In this document: piece after piece, positions 28,501-37,500 of the stretch
Layout of the letters: each line of letters starts with the position of its first letter
Numbering within the stretch: the first letter of the stretch is position 1
Source: Methanobrevibacter_A sp964431035
GTDB lineage: Archaea; Methanobacteriota; Methanobacteria; Methanobacteriales; Methanobacteriaceae
Length of the DNA stretch: 54,759 bases
Direction: 5' to 3'
Assembly: GCA_964431035.1 (NCBI GenBank)
Contig: CAYSIF010000008.1
Span: forward strand, 1 to 54,759
The notes under the pieces: generated by a model
What the model was told of the DNA's origin: nothing
The model's input: only the letters and a program-made list of their open reading frames with translations
Databases searched by the model: none
Program-made: the position numbers and the translations under genes

Positions 28501-30297
28501 TGCTGATTCAGATATTAAAGTGTATAATTCTGTTATATTTGGAAGATCACTAATGTTCATTCCAATATTATAACCTTCATTAGATAATTGGATTAACATA
28601 TCACGAATACTGGTAAATATATCAAGATAGGATGCTCCAATATGTCCTTTACCTGGTGGATAATCCCATAAGATAACAGCTATTTTTTTATCAGCATTTT
28701 CTTTTTCTTTTAATCTAATCCATCCTATAGAGTTTTCTACAAGTTGATTAACTCCACTTTCAATAACTACTTCAGTACCATTATCATCAGTATAACTACA
28801 AAGGATAGCTCCATAAACACCTTCAAAACTTGGTATTGACACTGCATAAGTCCATTCTGCTTGAGGTCCATATTCACTTAGATAACTGTCCTTACTAACA
28901 CCATAAATAGTTTTAATAATATCTACATTAACTTGAGTATATTCATCAACAGCCCCACCATTTCCTGAATTCTCATAATCCAAGGACCAATCATATAAAG
29001 AATTAACAATTGCAACTCCACGTTCTGTATAATTTGCAATTAAACTTAATACAGATGCAACAGAAGGTGATGTTACACTTTGATAAAGATTGAAAACACT
29101 ACGATTAAAAGATTCATATTTTCTAATCATAGAATCAACAAGATTACCTCCAGGATAATAACTAACAATAACAGCATAAGAGTTATTTAAATGGGATTTG
29201 TTACTTTCATACCAATTATTAAATGCATTATATAAATCTAATGGGTTAGAATTAAGTTCCTGCCATTTAGCATATTCTACATACATCCAATTTAAACTTC
29301 CAACACCATCTTTATCATAACCAGGATCTGCTAGAATCCAAGAATTAACAAGAGATTGTTCAGGTTGGAAACAAATTTTACCAAAATCCGGATGATAAAT
29401 ACCAAGGGATGCATCAACTAAAGGAGTTCTACTAACATTTAATACAGGATTAACACTACTATCACCGATAAGATATAAAATATAATCATAAAGGTTTCTC
29501 ATATTCTCATATAAAACATCAATATTATTAATATCAAATGCTTGGAAATATGAACCAATATAAGTATTTTCAATAGTGTTTGGAGTGTTATTAGTTGAAT
29601 TAGCTCCAATAAAATGTAGATCTCCAAGATTAATCATAGATTCATTATAAACTCCAAAAGTATAAGCTACTTTATAATTTTCATTTGCAGGAGAATCAAC
29701 AATAATATTCTTATCAAAACGATAAGTACCTTCTGCAAACATATCTAATTGTATATAATTAGCATATTCAAGTAACCATTCCTTTTCTGGTTGATATGGG
29801 AATGTATCTATGTAGAATACTCTTCTAGACATATTAGTTAATATGTTTATCTTCTCACTATGTGAACTATAACTCATTAGTAAACATATATCAGGTATAA
29901 ACTGCACTTGCACCTCATTAACTAAGCTTTCCACTTTAAAATCCATTGTAACTGGTTTATAACTTAAATATTTAGCATTTAATTTATAATTACCATAATT
30001 TAGTTGATTGGTTGAAAATGTACCATACCTATCACTTGTTCCAGTTAAAAGTAGATTATCATTAGAGTCATAAATTTCAACTGTTACATTAGATGCAAGG
30101 TATCCTTCTTCAGAATATGTATTAGCACTTTCATTGAAGGAATCATAAGTGTAAATTACTGTTGTTGGGTTGTTTGGTGATGGGCTTAGTAATTGTGCAT
30201 TATCTTCTGCAGATACTAAGTTTATACATAGAAATATTGTTATGAGTATAAGTATTACTGGTATTATCTTTTTGCTTTGCGTATTTTTCACCTCCAT
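25537..30297 (-). CDS. Secreted, membrane-anchored CobN-like protein
   Basis: This protein of up to 1586 residues has a signal peptide (KKIIPVILILITIFLCIN then VSA), then an Ig/carboxypeptidase-regulatory-like domain (residues 40-120). A CobN/magnesium-chelatase H-type body spans to about residue 1430, with the family motif NLGTHGTLEFLPGRPIG near 717. A Cys/His cluster CCHHTC lies near residue 1412. A Ser/Asn/Gly/Gln-rich stalk and a C-terminal helix (MPVLIIGSIVAVLLIFGFG) complete it. CobN normally inserts cobalt in the cytoplasm, so an outside location implies a different task. The next genes downstream encode DUF2162, MotA/ExbB and DUF2149 proteins, which may power it. The perfect ribosome binding site GGAGGTGA lies inside the first codons, five bases before an ACG at 30282-30280, so the true start may be that ACG rather than the ATG at 30297. 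Confidence 0.88.
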   Translation of the reverse strand: MEVKNTQSKKIIPVILILITIFLCINLVSAEDNAQLLSPSPNNPTTVIYTYDSFNESANTYSEEGYLASNVTVEIYDSNDNLLLTGTSDRYGTFSTNQLNYGNYKLNAKYLSYKPVTMDFKVESLVNEVQVQFIPDICLLMSYSSHSEKINILTNMSRRVFYIDTFPYQPEKEWLLEYANYIQLDMFAEGTYRFDKNIIVDSPANENYKVAYTFGVYNESMINLGDLHFIGANSTNNTPNTIENTYIGSYFQAFDINNIDVLYENMRNLYDYILYLIGDSSVNPVLNVSRTPLVDASLGIYHPDFGKICFQPEQSLVNSWILADPGYDKDGVGSLNWMYVEYAKWQELNSNPLDLYNAFNNWYESNKSHLNNSYAVIVSYYPGGNLVDSMIRKYESFNRSVFNLYQSVTSPSVASVLSLIANYTERGVAIVNSLYDWSLDYENSGNGGAVDEYTQVNVDIIKTIYGVSKDSYLSEYGPQAEWTYAVSIPSFEGVYGAILCSYTDDNGTEVVIESGVNQLVENSIGWIRLKEKENADKKIAVILWDYPPGKGHIGASYLDIFTSIRDMLIQLSNEGYNIGMNISDLPNITELYTLISESANKGPYAQGLLNQYVEKYYDTLVEHNQLIDKEEYLTYLHMLPETLQDELIEYWGDGLGISMVYNKTYMVIPGVHFGNVFITFQPSRGWDSVEEYHSAYLPPPPQYVGFYKWLKYNYDADALINLGTHGTLEFLPGRPIGLQEDDWPFALTDIPTIYPYIVSNPGEAMTARERIAALLITHMTPATVLSELYGNLTTLKTYISNYETAMKANSTELASSYEALILNLSSQLAYAQPGVNESFEDWLEELDEDLEDLSNDIVTIGLHSLGVPLTGESLIQELITIVASRTNIYDYILWKLYPDLQNQNIGYYDILHNRNYTNEIDASQALLESIITDLVNETYTFADVIVKYNITIYDVELVECLLFANETISDLTNNTEWDSILRALNGEYILPNLMADPSYSDSLPTGRDPYAYDTTKMPSKAAWETAKLINENMLVKYYEDHGEFPELIGLIMWGTELLRTEGIGMAQFLNLLGVSPVWSQTEKVIGIKLMPLDSLTVTLSNGTVINRPRVDVYASIVTQNADWISMLVNAVQMVVNNTPDENASVNMIKKHYAENPSLDRLFGLQGAVLEGTGMADFIPNTDRWQNDTDISATLTGIYLSRVSYAWSVDSNGKIVVNKKTGDYEYLLKNVNIISQNIDSTWRFLDSDDYYDWFGGMLGASQYLGGRPETAVMDIRNKHDIINRDLGEELEFEVRSTVINPKVRDSLLGDNPSGWQTYATRYDFIFGFETVAQQNAANGDLENLLSNEMFDSLGDNALYMGELANADYKAVSFQTSASWMMYSYAKGYWNANPEKVTQLADAYVQSVVQYGFACCHHTCANLEFNKMVMQLSSLDPTIKQQYSDIYQQATLKDACYSNDSSQNQQQDSDTAPETDQGQSANANEGSQSDSSGSNGGSNVGDKSSSSSDSNDGTGENNGDAAGENQGDAYEVSPSQQSNPQSEGSMPVLIIGSIVAVLLIFGFGYTRTGFASGKSKDSLENLDDDEDY

Positions 30298-30441
30298 TTA
30301 AATTTATTCATTTGTAATTTTTATCTGATTAGATATAAATAATTGTCTAATATATTTTACATTTATCAAATGAGAATGAAAAAAATAATTAAAAAAACAT
30401 GTAAAACCTTTAACAAAAAAATAGAAAAAAACTTTTATACA

Positions 30442-30616
30442 AATCACCCCAATTATTGTCTATACACACACCTAAAAATTATACGTATGAATGCGCATAT
30501 GCGCATAAAAAAAAATTTCTCAAAAAAATAGAAAAAAATCACCCCAATCAATTGTCTATACACACACCTAAAAATCATGTGTATGAATGCGCATATGCGC
30601 ATAAAAAAAAATTTCT
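30442..30616. repeat. Tandem 80-bp repeat with a 16-bp palindrome
   Basis: Two copies, 30442-30520 and 30537-30616, share AATCACCCCAAT, TTGTCTATACACACACCT, then TATGA and the perfect palindrome ATGCGCATATGCGCAT (30491-30506 and 30587-30602, 96 bp apart), ending in AAAAAAAAATTTCT. They differ at about six positions. A degenerate third copy is at 16490-16550. They lie between the UbiB-like stop (30637) and the CobN-like start. A regulator site, or repeated termination/processing elements for UbiB, are both possible. Confidence 0.75.
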
Positions 30617-30636
30617 CCAAAAAAAAACACTAATAA

Positions 30637-32256
30637 TTATTTCCTAATAACATACTTCCAAACACTAATAAAACCTAAAACAAAACTAATAACAAAACCA
30701 ACAACAGCAATCAAAGGCATATCAAAAAGCATAGGACCTTTATCAATAGTAATAACAATAGAAGAACCAATCAAAAGAGCAGAAATAATTAAAGCCAAAG
30801 AAATCTTATTAGTAATCTCATCCAAACGATCAACTTCAAACTTAAACTTCAACTCACCCTCTTCAATCTTTCTAACAGTATTAGATAAAACCCTAGGTAA
30901 AGACTTAATCATATGCTCATAAAGGAAAAGATTATTCTTCTTTTCCTTAAACAATTTTCGAGGATTTAAACTTTTAGCAAGAATCTTAACAGAAAGAGGT
31001 TTAAGGAAAGTGAAAACATCAAAATCACCATCTAAATGCTGAGCAACATCCTCAACCATAGATAAACCACGAGCCATAGTAACAAACTCATTAGGAAGAA
31101 TCACATCATACTTTTGCATAAGAGCAAGTAAATCCTCAATAACACCATTAAAACGTTTAAGCTCAACACCAAAATACCTACTAAAAAGATCATTTAAATC
31201 CCTTTTTAAACGTTTAGTATCAACCTTACTATCCAAAATATCCATATAAATTAACTGAGTAATTAAACCATTAATATCCCTATCAGAAAACAATACCATT
31301 AACTGACAAAGATTACGTTTAAAATCCTCATCAAGAAGACCCATCATACCTAAATCAATATAACAAACAACATCTCCTGGTAAAATTAGAATATTTCCAG
31401 GATGAGGATCACCATGGAAAAACCCATCAATAAAAATTTGATTTAAATAAGAATCAACTAGTCTTTTAGCAATAACCTTCTTATCAAAACCAGAATCATT
31501 ATCCTTGTAAAGATTAGATAATTTCTCACCATCAATAAACTCCATAGTAAGAACCTTTTCTGTAGAATACTCTTCATATGATACTGGAATATGAATATTA
31601 GGTCTTAGGCGGAAATTATTTTCAATATGTTTCATATTCATTAATTCATTAGTATAATCAATTTCTTTATGAATAGAACGATCAAATTCCTCCATAATAC
31701 CTGGAAGGTTTAATTTACGAATTTTAGAATTAAAACGATCTGCTTCAACAGCAATAAACTTCATAATAACTAAATCTAAATCAATCTTACTAGTAATACC
31801 AGATTTTTGAACCTTAACAGCAACACGTTCACCAGATTTTAACTTAGCCTCATGAACCTGACCAATAGAAGCAGTAGCAAGATGCTCCTTTGAAAAACTT
31901 GCAAATAAATCATCAATACTTCCTTCAAGTTCACTTTCAATAATACTTTTAACTTCTTCATAACTTATTGCTGGATTATCATCTTGTAACTTAGAAAGTT
32001 CCTTTGATATTTTCTCCCCAACAATATCAGGACGTGTACTTAAAAGTTGACCTAATTTAATAAAAGTAGTGCCTAATTCTTGGAATAATAAACGTAATTT
32101 AACTGGAAGCTCAGTATCCAATAAGATTTGAGAAGCATCCGAATCACTTAAAGGATTAAGCTTACTTCTAGTTGTTTGACCTAAAATCTTATCAAAACCA
32201 TACTTATGCAAAGCCCTTCTAATCTCATCCAAACGTTTTAATGTTTTAGTATCCAT
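30637..32256 (-). CDS. ABC1/AarF/UbiB-family atypical protein kinase
   Basis: This 539-residue protein has the UbiB/ABC1 motifs. They are KLGQLLSTRPDI (the KxGQ motif, about residue 70), ASIGQVHEAKL with the Ala-rich loop (about 128), VAVKVQKSGI with the catalytic lysine, HGDPHPGNILIL (about 280) and YIDLGMMG. Two C-terminal transmembrane helices end the protein. Family members are ATPases that support quinone or isoprenoid lipid metabolism; methanogens lack ubiquinone, so the substrate here is unknown, perhaps archaeal lipids. The start at 32256 has GTGA 7-8 bases upstream. Codons end mainly in T. The gene diverges from the UPF0104 gene. Confidence 0.93.
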   Translation of the reverse strand: MDTKTLKRLDEIRRALHKYGFDKILGQTTRSKLNPLSDSDASQILLDTELPVKLRLLFQELGTTFIKLGQLLSTRPDIVGEKISKELSKLQDDNPAISYEEVKSIIESELEGSIDDLFASFSKEHLATASIGQVHEAKLKSGERVAVKVQKSGITSKIDLDLVIMKFIAVEADRFNSKIRKLNLPGIMEEFDRSIHKEIDYTNELMNMKHIENNFRLRPNIHIPVSYEEYSTEKVLTMEFIDGEKLSNLYKDNDSGFDKKVIAKRLVDSYLNQIFIDGFFHGDPHPGNILILPGDVVCYIDLGMMGLLDEDFKRNLCQLMVLFSDRDINGLITQLIYMDILDSKVDTKRLKRDLNDLFSRYFGVELKRFNGVIEDLLALMQKYDVILPNEFVTMARGLSMVEDVAQHLDGDFDVFTFLKPLSVKILAKSLNPRKLFKEKKNNLFLYEHMIKSLPRVLSNTVRKIEEGELKFKFEVDRLDEITNKISLALIISALLIGSSIVITIDKGPMLFDMPLIAVVGFVISFVLGFISVWKYVIRK

Positions 32257-32345
32257 AATAATATCACTAAAAAAATAATAATAAATTATATAATAATATA
32301 CTTTATAATTAACTAATATAAAAAAATAATAGTAGGATATATAAA

Positions 32346-33389
32346 TTGAAACACAAAACACTAATATTCTTTGCAATCGGAATAATCATAATGGCAATAA
32401 TGCTATGGTTTATAGGAATAGATGAAATACTAGAAGCATTAAAACTAGCAAACCCATTATACATATTACTAGCAATACTCTTACAAATAATAACATACAT
32501 CCTTTACACACTAAGATGGCAACTAATAGTAAATATAAATGATAAAAACTACTCCTTGAAAAAATTACTACCAATGCTACTAGTAAGCCTAACAGTAAAC
32601 AATATAACACCAAGTGGAAGAGGTGGAGGAGAACCAGTAAGAGCATACCTCCTAACACAAGAAACAGACACACCATTTGCAGAATCCTTTGCAACAGTAA
32701 TAACAGACAGAGCATTAGACACCATACCATTCGTAATACTTGCAGTAATAACAATAATTGGCCTAATGACAAAAATGACATTACCACCAATAATACTAAT
32801 AATAATGATACTAGCAGTAATAGCAATAGTAACACTAGTAGCAATAATAATCTACATGTCAATAAACGAAAAATTCGGAAAAAAAGTCACAAAATGGTTA
32901 ACAAACCTAATAATAAGAATCTTTAAAAAAAGAAACCCAGAAAACATAAAAAACCGTGTAGAACATTCAGTAACCGGATTCCAACACACAATGAAAACAC
33001 TAACAACCAACAAAAAAATACTATACCTCGGCCTACCCTTATCAATAATAATTTGGATATTCGAAATACTAAGAGTATACATAGTATTCATAGGCTTCGG
33101 CTGCACAGTATCACCAATACTAATAGGAGAAATCTTCATAGTATCCTCACTAGTAGGAATGATACCACTACTACCAGGAGGACTCGGAGCAATAGACGGC
33201 TTCATGATACTCCTATACACAACATCAGGAATAAGCACATCAATAAGCGCAGCATCAACAGTAGTAGAAAGACTAATATCATTCTGGATGACAACAATAA
33301 TAGGACTACTACTAATACCAAGATACGGACAAGACCTATTCGACAAAATATACAACATACTAACCAAAAAAGAAGAAGAGGATTCATGA
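32346..33389 (+). CDS. UPF0104/lysylphosphatidylglycerol synthase TM-region family protein
   Basis: This 347-residue protein has eight or so transmembrane helices and carries the family motif NNITPSGRGGGEPVRAYLL near residues 81-99, followed by ITDRALD and, late in the protein, LPGGLGAIDG. The family corresponds to the membrane part of MprF-like flippases. In archaea it is frequent but uncharacterised, with lipid or glycolipid transfer a likely theme. The start is TTG with AGGAT 8 bases before it. Its stop overlaps the next gene's ATG (33386-33389), so the two are coupled. Codons end mainly in A or C, opposite to the adjacent UbiB-like gene. Confidence 0.88.
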   Translation: MKHKTLIFFAIGIIIMAIMLWFIGIDEILEALKLANPLYILLAILLQIITYILYTLRWQLIVNINDKNYSLKKLLPMLLVSLTVNNITPSGRGGGEPVRAYLLTQETDTPFAESFATVITDRALDTIPFVILAVITIIGLMTKMTLPPIILIIMILAVIAIVTLVAIIIYMSINEKFGKKVTKWLTNLIIRIFKKRNPENIKNRVEHSVTGFQHTMKTLTTNKKILYLGLPLSIIIWIFEILRVYIVFIGFGCTVSPILIGEIFIVSSLVGMIPLLPGGLGAIDGFMILLYTTSGISTSISAASTVVERLISFWMTTIIGLLLIPRYGQDLFDKIYNILTKKEEEDS

Positions 33390-33919
33390 AATATAAAAAC
33401 GTCACCATAACACGAAAAAAGATGAAAAACCTCATACTAAAAGAAGAATACGGACAAATAAAAATGTCCGCACCAACATATGCAACAGACACACAAATAA
33501 AACAATTCATAGACAAAAACATAGACTGGATACAAAAACACAGCCACAAAACAAAAATAACACTCTGGGGAAAACCATACACACCAAAAAACAATGAAAA
33601 CCTAGACAAACTCTACAAAAAAGAAACACAAAAAGAAACAGAAAAAATACTAAAAGAATGCACACAAACTGTAGGAAAAACACCAAACACAATAAAATAC
33701 CGAAAAATGAAAAACTGGGGAAACTGTAAAAAAAATGGAACAATCACACTAAACACAAGACTAGCAGCACACCACAAAGAAGCACTAAAAATGACACTAA
33801 TACACGAACTATGCCACCTAAAAGAATTCGGACACACAAAAAAATTCTGGAAACTAATGGACCAATACTACCCAAACCACAAAGAAATAAAAGAAAAACT
33901 AAACAAAAGAGAAATCTAA
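33386..33919 (+). CDS. YgjP/DUF45-type (SprT-like) metallopeptidase
   Basis: This 177-residue protein contains KNWGNCKKNGTITLN followed by the zinc motif HELCHLKEFGHTKKFW near residue 140, exactly the YgjP/DUF45 pattern (HExxH with a third His). The family is named after E. coli YgjP and is a predicted zinc peptidase. The ATG at 33386 overlaps the previous gene's TGA and AGAGGA lies just upstream. It is somewhat short compared with about 230 residues in many relatives. Its stop codon interlocks with that of the convergent next gene in CTAA at 33916-33919. Confidence 0.9.
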   Translation: MKYKNVTITRKKMKNLILKEEYGQIKMSAPTYATDTQIKQFIDKNIDWIQKHSHKTKITLWGKPYTPKNNENLDKLYKKETQKETEKILKECTQTVGKTPNTIKYRKMKNWGNCKKNGTITLNTRLAAHHKEALKMTLIHELCHLKEFGHTKKFWKLMDQYYPNHKEIKEKLNKREI

Positions 33920-34278
33920 ATCATATCCCCAATAAAATCAAAAATATCCAAGTCACTCGGATTAACACTAATCTTCTCACCAGAAACCAAAACAATACCA
34001 CAAGGATACAACTTATCACACCTTAAAACCCTAGAATAAGGAATACGAATATCACCAGTAGAATTAGAAGATAAAATAATATCAAAATCACTTAAACGAA
34101 TAAAACCATTAACCTCAACTTCCCTAGTCTCACTACTACCAGTAGCAAAAAAACCCACAGGACCAAACATTCCAGTTGCAAAACCCCTCTCAACAGGACT
34201 AAACCTATCCTCAACACTCTTTACAATGAAACTACAAGGAATCCCATTATAAAACTTAAACTTTTTATCCTCAGACAT
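33916..34278 (-). CDS. Hypothetical protein, 120 residues
   Basis: I do not recognise this protein. It is soluble, with a Gly/Phe-rich segment (GFATGMFGPVGFFATGSSE) between beta-strands, and the second half (IRIPYSRVLRCDKLYPCGIVL is its heart) looks like a PH-like or split-barrel domain as found in DUF proteins of archaea. GGAGAT precedes the ATG with 8-9 bases. Its stop codon overlaps the convergent peptidase stop, so antisense interference at the ends is possible. Confidence 0.6.
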   Translation of the reverse strand: MSEDKKFKFYNGIPCSFIVKSVEDRFSPVERGFATGMFGPVGFFATGSSETREVEVNGFIRLSDFDIILSSNSTGDIRIPYSRVLRCDKLYPCGIVLVSGEKISVNPSDLDIFDFIGDMI

Positions 34279-34583
34279 AAAAAAAATCTCCTTAAATTTC
34301 CTTAAGTTAGATCAGATAAAATATTATACATATACTTATTAATTAATCATATATCCACAGTAATAAAATGTAAACTTACTAAAACACATAATGATTGTTA
34401 AAACTTGAAAACTTCAATTTAGCAAGATAATTTTAAAAATAGTATCAATAATATTATTCAATTTTATTATATATTCTCTAATTCAAAAATAAATTATTTA
34501 GCACATTACTATCTTAAAAATATCAACAATAAAATAGCAAATAAATTAATAATTAAATTAATAACCTAAAATAAAATTATAAA
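34279..34583. other. AT-rich intergenic region, no gene seen
   Basis: About 300 bp. The 34279-34320 part should carry the promoter of the 120-residue gene (minus strand). The rest lies downstream of the 1010-residue-type repeat protein gene. No convincing hairpin or open frame is seen. Confidence 0.4.
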
Positions 34584-37500
34584 TTATATTATTCGTGATT
34601 TTATAAATCGCATCTCCTTTTTTAAATCATTTAATTCATCTTTTAATTCATTTAACTCATCCAATATATCTTTATTTTGTTTTGCAAGATAATAAAAGTC
34701 AAAATTTTCATTTTCATTTTCCCCACTATTCTCATTTTCGTCAATAGTGAAATTATTAAACAAAGTTATAACTTCATTAAAATCTCCTTTTTCAAAACGA
34801 TAAATTGTTCTCTCAATTAAATATTCTGAACAATCGTATTCATCACATAATTTCTGAATTGAATAACCATTAGTTGATTTTTTATGAATATCAATTATGT
34901 CTGGAATTTTTAATTTGAGTATAGCTGAACCTGTTTGAATAGATCCATCAGTATCATAGATTTTTAAGTTTTTATAAGGTTTGGATATTTCAATTTGATA
35001 TGATTTACTTGTATTGTTATCAAATTTACCCTCAATTTTTGAGTCATTAGATTTATTATTTGAATTTTTATATTCATTTATTATATTATCAAAGTTTCTT
35101 TTCTGATAATTGAATATAATACGTTCTATTAAAAATCTTGTAGTTTCATAATTTTCTGCAATATACTCAATAGATTCTCCATTTTTATAACGAGAATAAA
35201 TATCTAAAATTTCTCCAACTGTAAACTTTAATTTAGCAGAACCTGCTTTTATTGTACCTTCTTTGGAAGATAATAATTCTAAGTGAGCATATGGCTTATT
35301 ATTATATCTTAATCTATCCAAACCATTTGTATCACTTAAATTATTATTGAATTCATTTATAACATTATTAAAATCTCCTTTTTCATAACGATAAATTGTT
35401 CTCTCAATTAATGGGCGAGTACAATTATATTTATTTTTTAAATCATCAACAGATTTACCATTTTTATATCCATTATATAATTCTAATATATCTTTAACTG
35501 TAAATCTTAATTTAGCATTAGCTGATTTTAAAGTACCTTTATATGGAGAATCTAATTTTAAATCAACATAAGGAGGATATTTTGAAGATAAATTTTCTGG
35601 AAGGATAATAATACTCTCTTTTTTTGAATTATTGAATTCATTTATTACCTCATCAAAATCCCCCTCATGATACCTCGCAATAATACGCTCGATCGAAGAT
35701 TTACTTAATTGATATTTTTCAGCTAAATCTCTTATATGTATACAATCATTATAATCAGAATAAATATCTAAAATATTATCAATTGTATAATTTAATTCAA
35801 TATTTTCCTGAAGTATTTTGCCTTCATTAGAACCTAAACTTAGATTATTATATGGTGCATAAAACTTAAAATCATAGGTTAATTTATCTGGAACAACTAA
35901 AGAAATATTATTTTTATACTCACTAATTATACCATCAAAATCCCCCTCATGATACCTCGCAATAATACGCTCAATTGTAAGTTCACTTAATTCATATTTT
36001 CTACATAAATCCTTAATCTTCACACAATTTTCATAATCAGAATAAATATCTAATACAATATCAATAGTATAATTCAATTTAATATTATTGTTATAAATAC
36101 TTAAATTATCAGAACCCAAACTTAAATTAGAAAATGGAGTATAAAAATTAAATTCATCGGTTAATTTATCTGGAACAACTAAAGAAATATTATTTTTATA
36201 CTCACTAATTATACCATCAAAATCCCCCTCATGATACCTCGCAATAATACGCTCAATTGTAAGTTCACTTAATTCATATTTTCTACATAAATCCTTAATC
36301 TTCACACAATTCTTATAATCCGAACAGATATCTAAAAAATTAACAATTGTATACTCCAATTTAGCATTGTTGTTATAAATACTTAAATTATCAGAACCTA
36401 ATTTTAAATCATTATAAGGAGTATAAAAATTATACTCGTGAGTTAATTTATCTTGAACAGATAAAAATTTATTAGATTTATATTCTCTAATAACCTCATC
36501 AAAATCTCCTTTAATATATCTTTGTATTAATCGTTCCATAGTTAGTCTATCTAAACCATACTCAACTATTAAATTATTAATTTTCTCACCATTACTATAT
36601 TTTAAAGAAATATCTAAGATATCTTCAACTGTATATGGCAATCGTTTAAATGAAGAGTCCCTCTCCCTTACTTTAATTATTCCTTCAGATTGAGATATTA
36701 AAGTCACTTCTTTAAATGGATTAAAACGATAAGCTAATTGATCAAGCTTAGGTTTTTCTGATTTTATATTAGAACTATTTTTCCTAATTTCATACTCTTT
36801 AAATATTTCATCAAAATCCCCTTCTTCATATCTATTTATAATCCGTTCAATTAATTTTCTACTACAATTATATCTCTTTTTTAATTGAGTGACAGTTTCA
36901 CCTTTATTGAACAAATCATAAACTTCTTTAATTTGTTTTATATTTAATTTTAATCCATAACCATTAGATTCTAATGTGCCTCTTTCAATAGAACTTAATT
37001 TTAGATTATAATATGGCTTATAAAGACTTGGAATGTTACTTTTCCCATTCTTTTTAGATAGTCTTTGATTTTCTACAGAATACTGCGAATCTTTATTATT
37101 TTTAAAATTATCAATATACTTTTCAAAATCCCCTTCATAATATCGTGAAATAAATCTTTCCAATATAGCCCTTCTTTCAATATTATACTCCTTAACTAAA
37201 TCATTAATACTTTCTCCAGATTCATATTTTGGAATTAAATCCAAAATATCAGATATTGTTAATTGTAAAGCTGTATCTCCTGATTTTAAAGTACCTTTTT
37301 GATCATTAACTAAAGCAATATTAAAAAAGGGTGCATGAACTGTATATTTTAAAGGTTCTGGGGTGTTAATTTTAATTTGTGATTTAAATTCTTTTTTAAT
37401 TTTATCAGATTTTTTATTTGAAATGAAATCTGAATATAATTCTTCATTTCCAAATAATAACCAACCATCTTCATCACATTCGTCCCTAAAACTTAATGCC

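Noticed and set aside
30343..30647. Plus-strand frames with internal repeat SIHTPKN...ECAYAHKKKFL
   Set aside because: The repeated peptide is produced by the tandem DNA repeat, whose palindrome and 96-bp period happen to keep the frame. Start would be TTG without a good ribosome binding site.
33053..33385. Plus-strand frame that extends the YgjP-type peptidase upstream to 33053
   Set aside because: The part before 33386 is an Arg/Asn/Thr/His-rich frame-shifted reading of the UPF0104 gene; the peptidase has its own ATG overlapping the upstream stop.
32410..33743. Antisense frames opposite the UPF0104 and YgjP genes
   Set aside because: Leu/Val-rich shadow frames; the plus-strand genes have clear family motifs.
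35877..36311. Repeats in the R1 gene as a possible CRISPR array
   Set aside because: The repeats are coding, 282 bp apart and in frame; there are no short, evenly spaced direct repeats with unique spacers.
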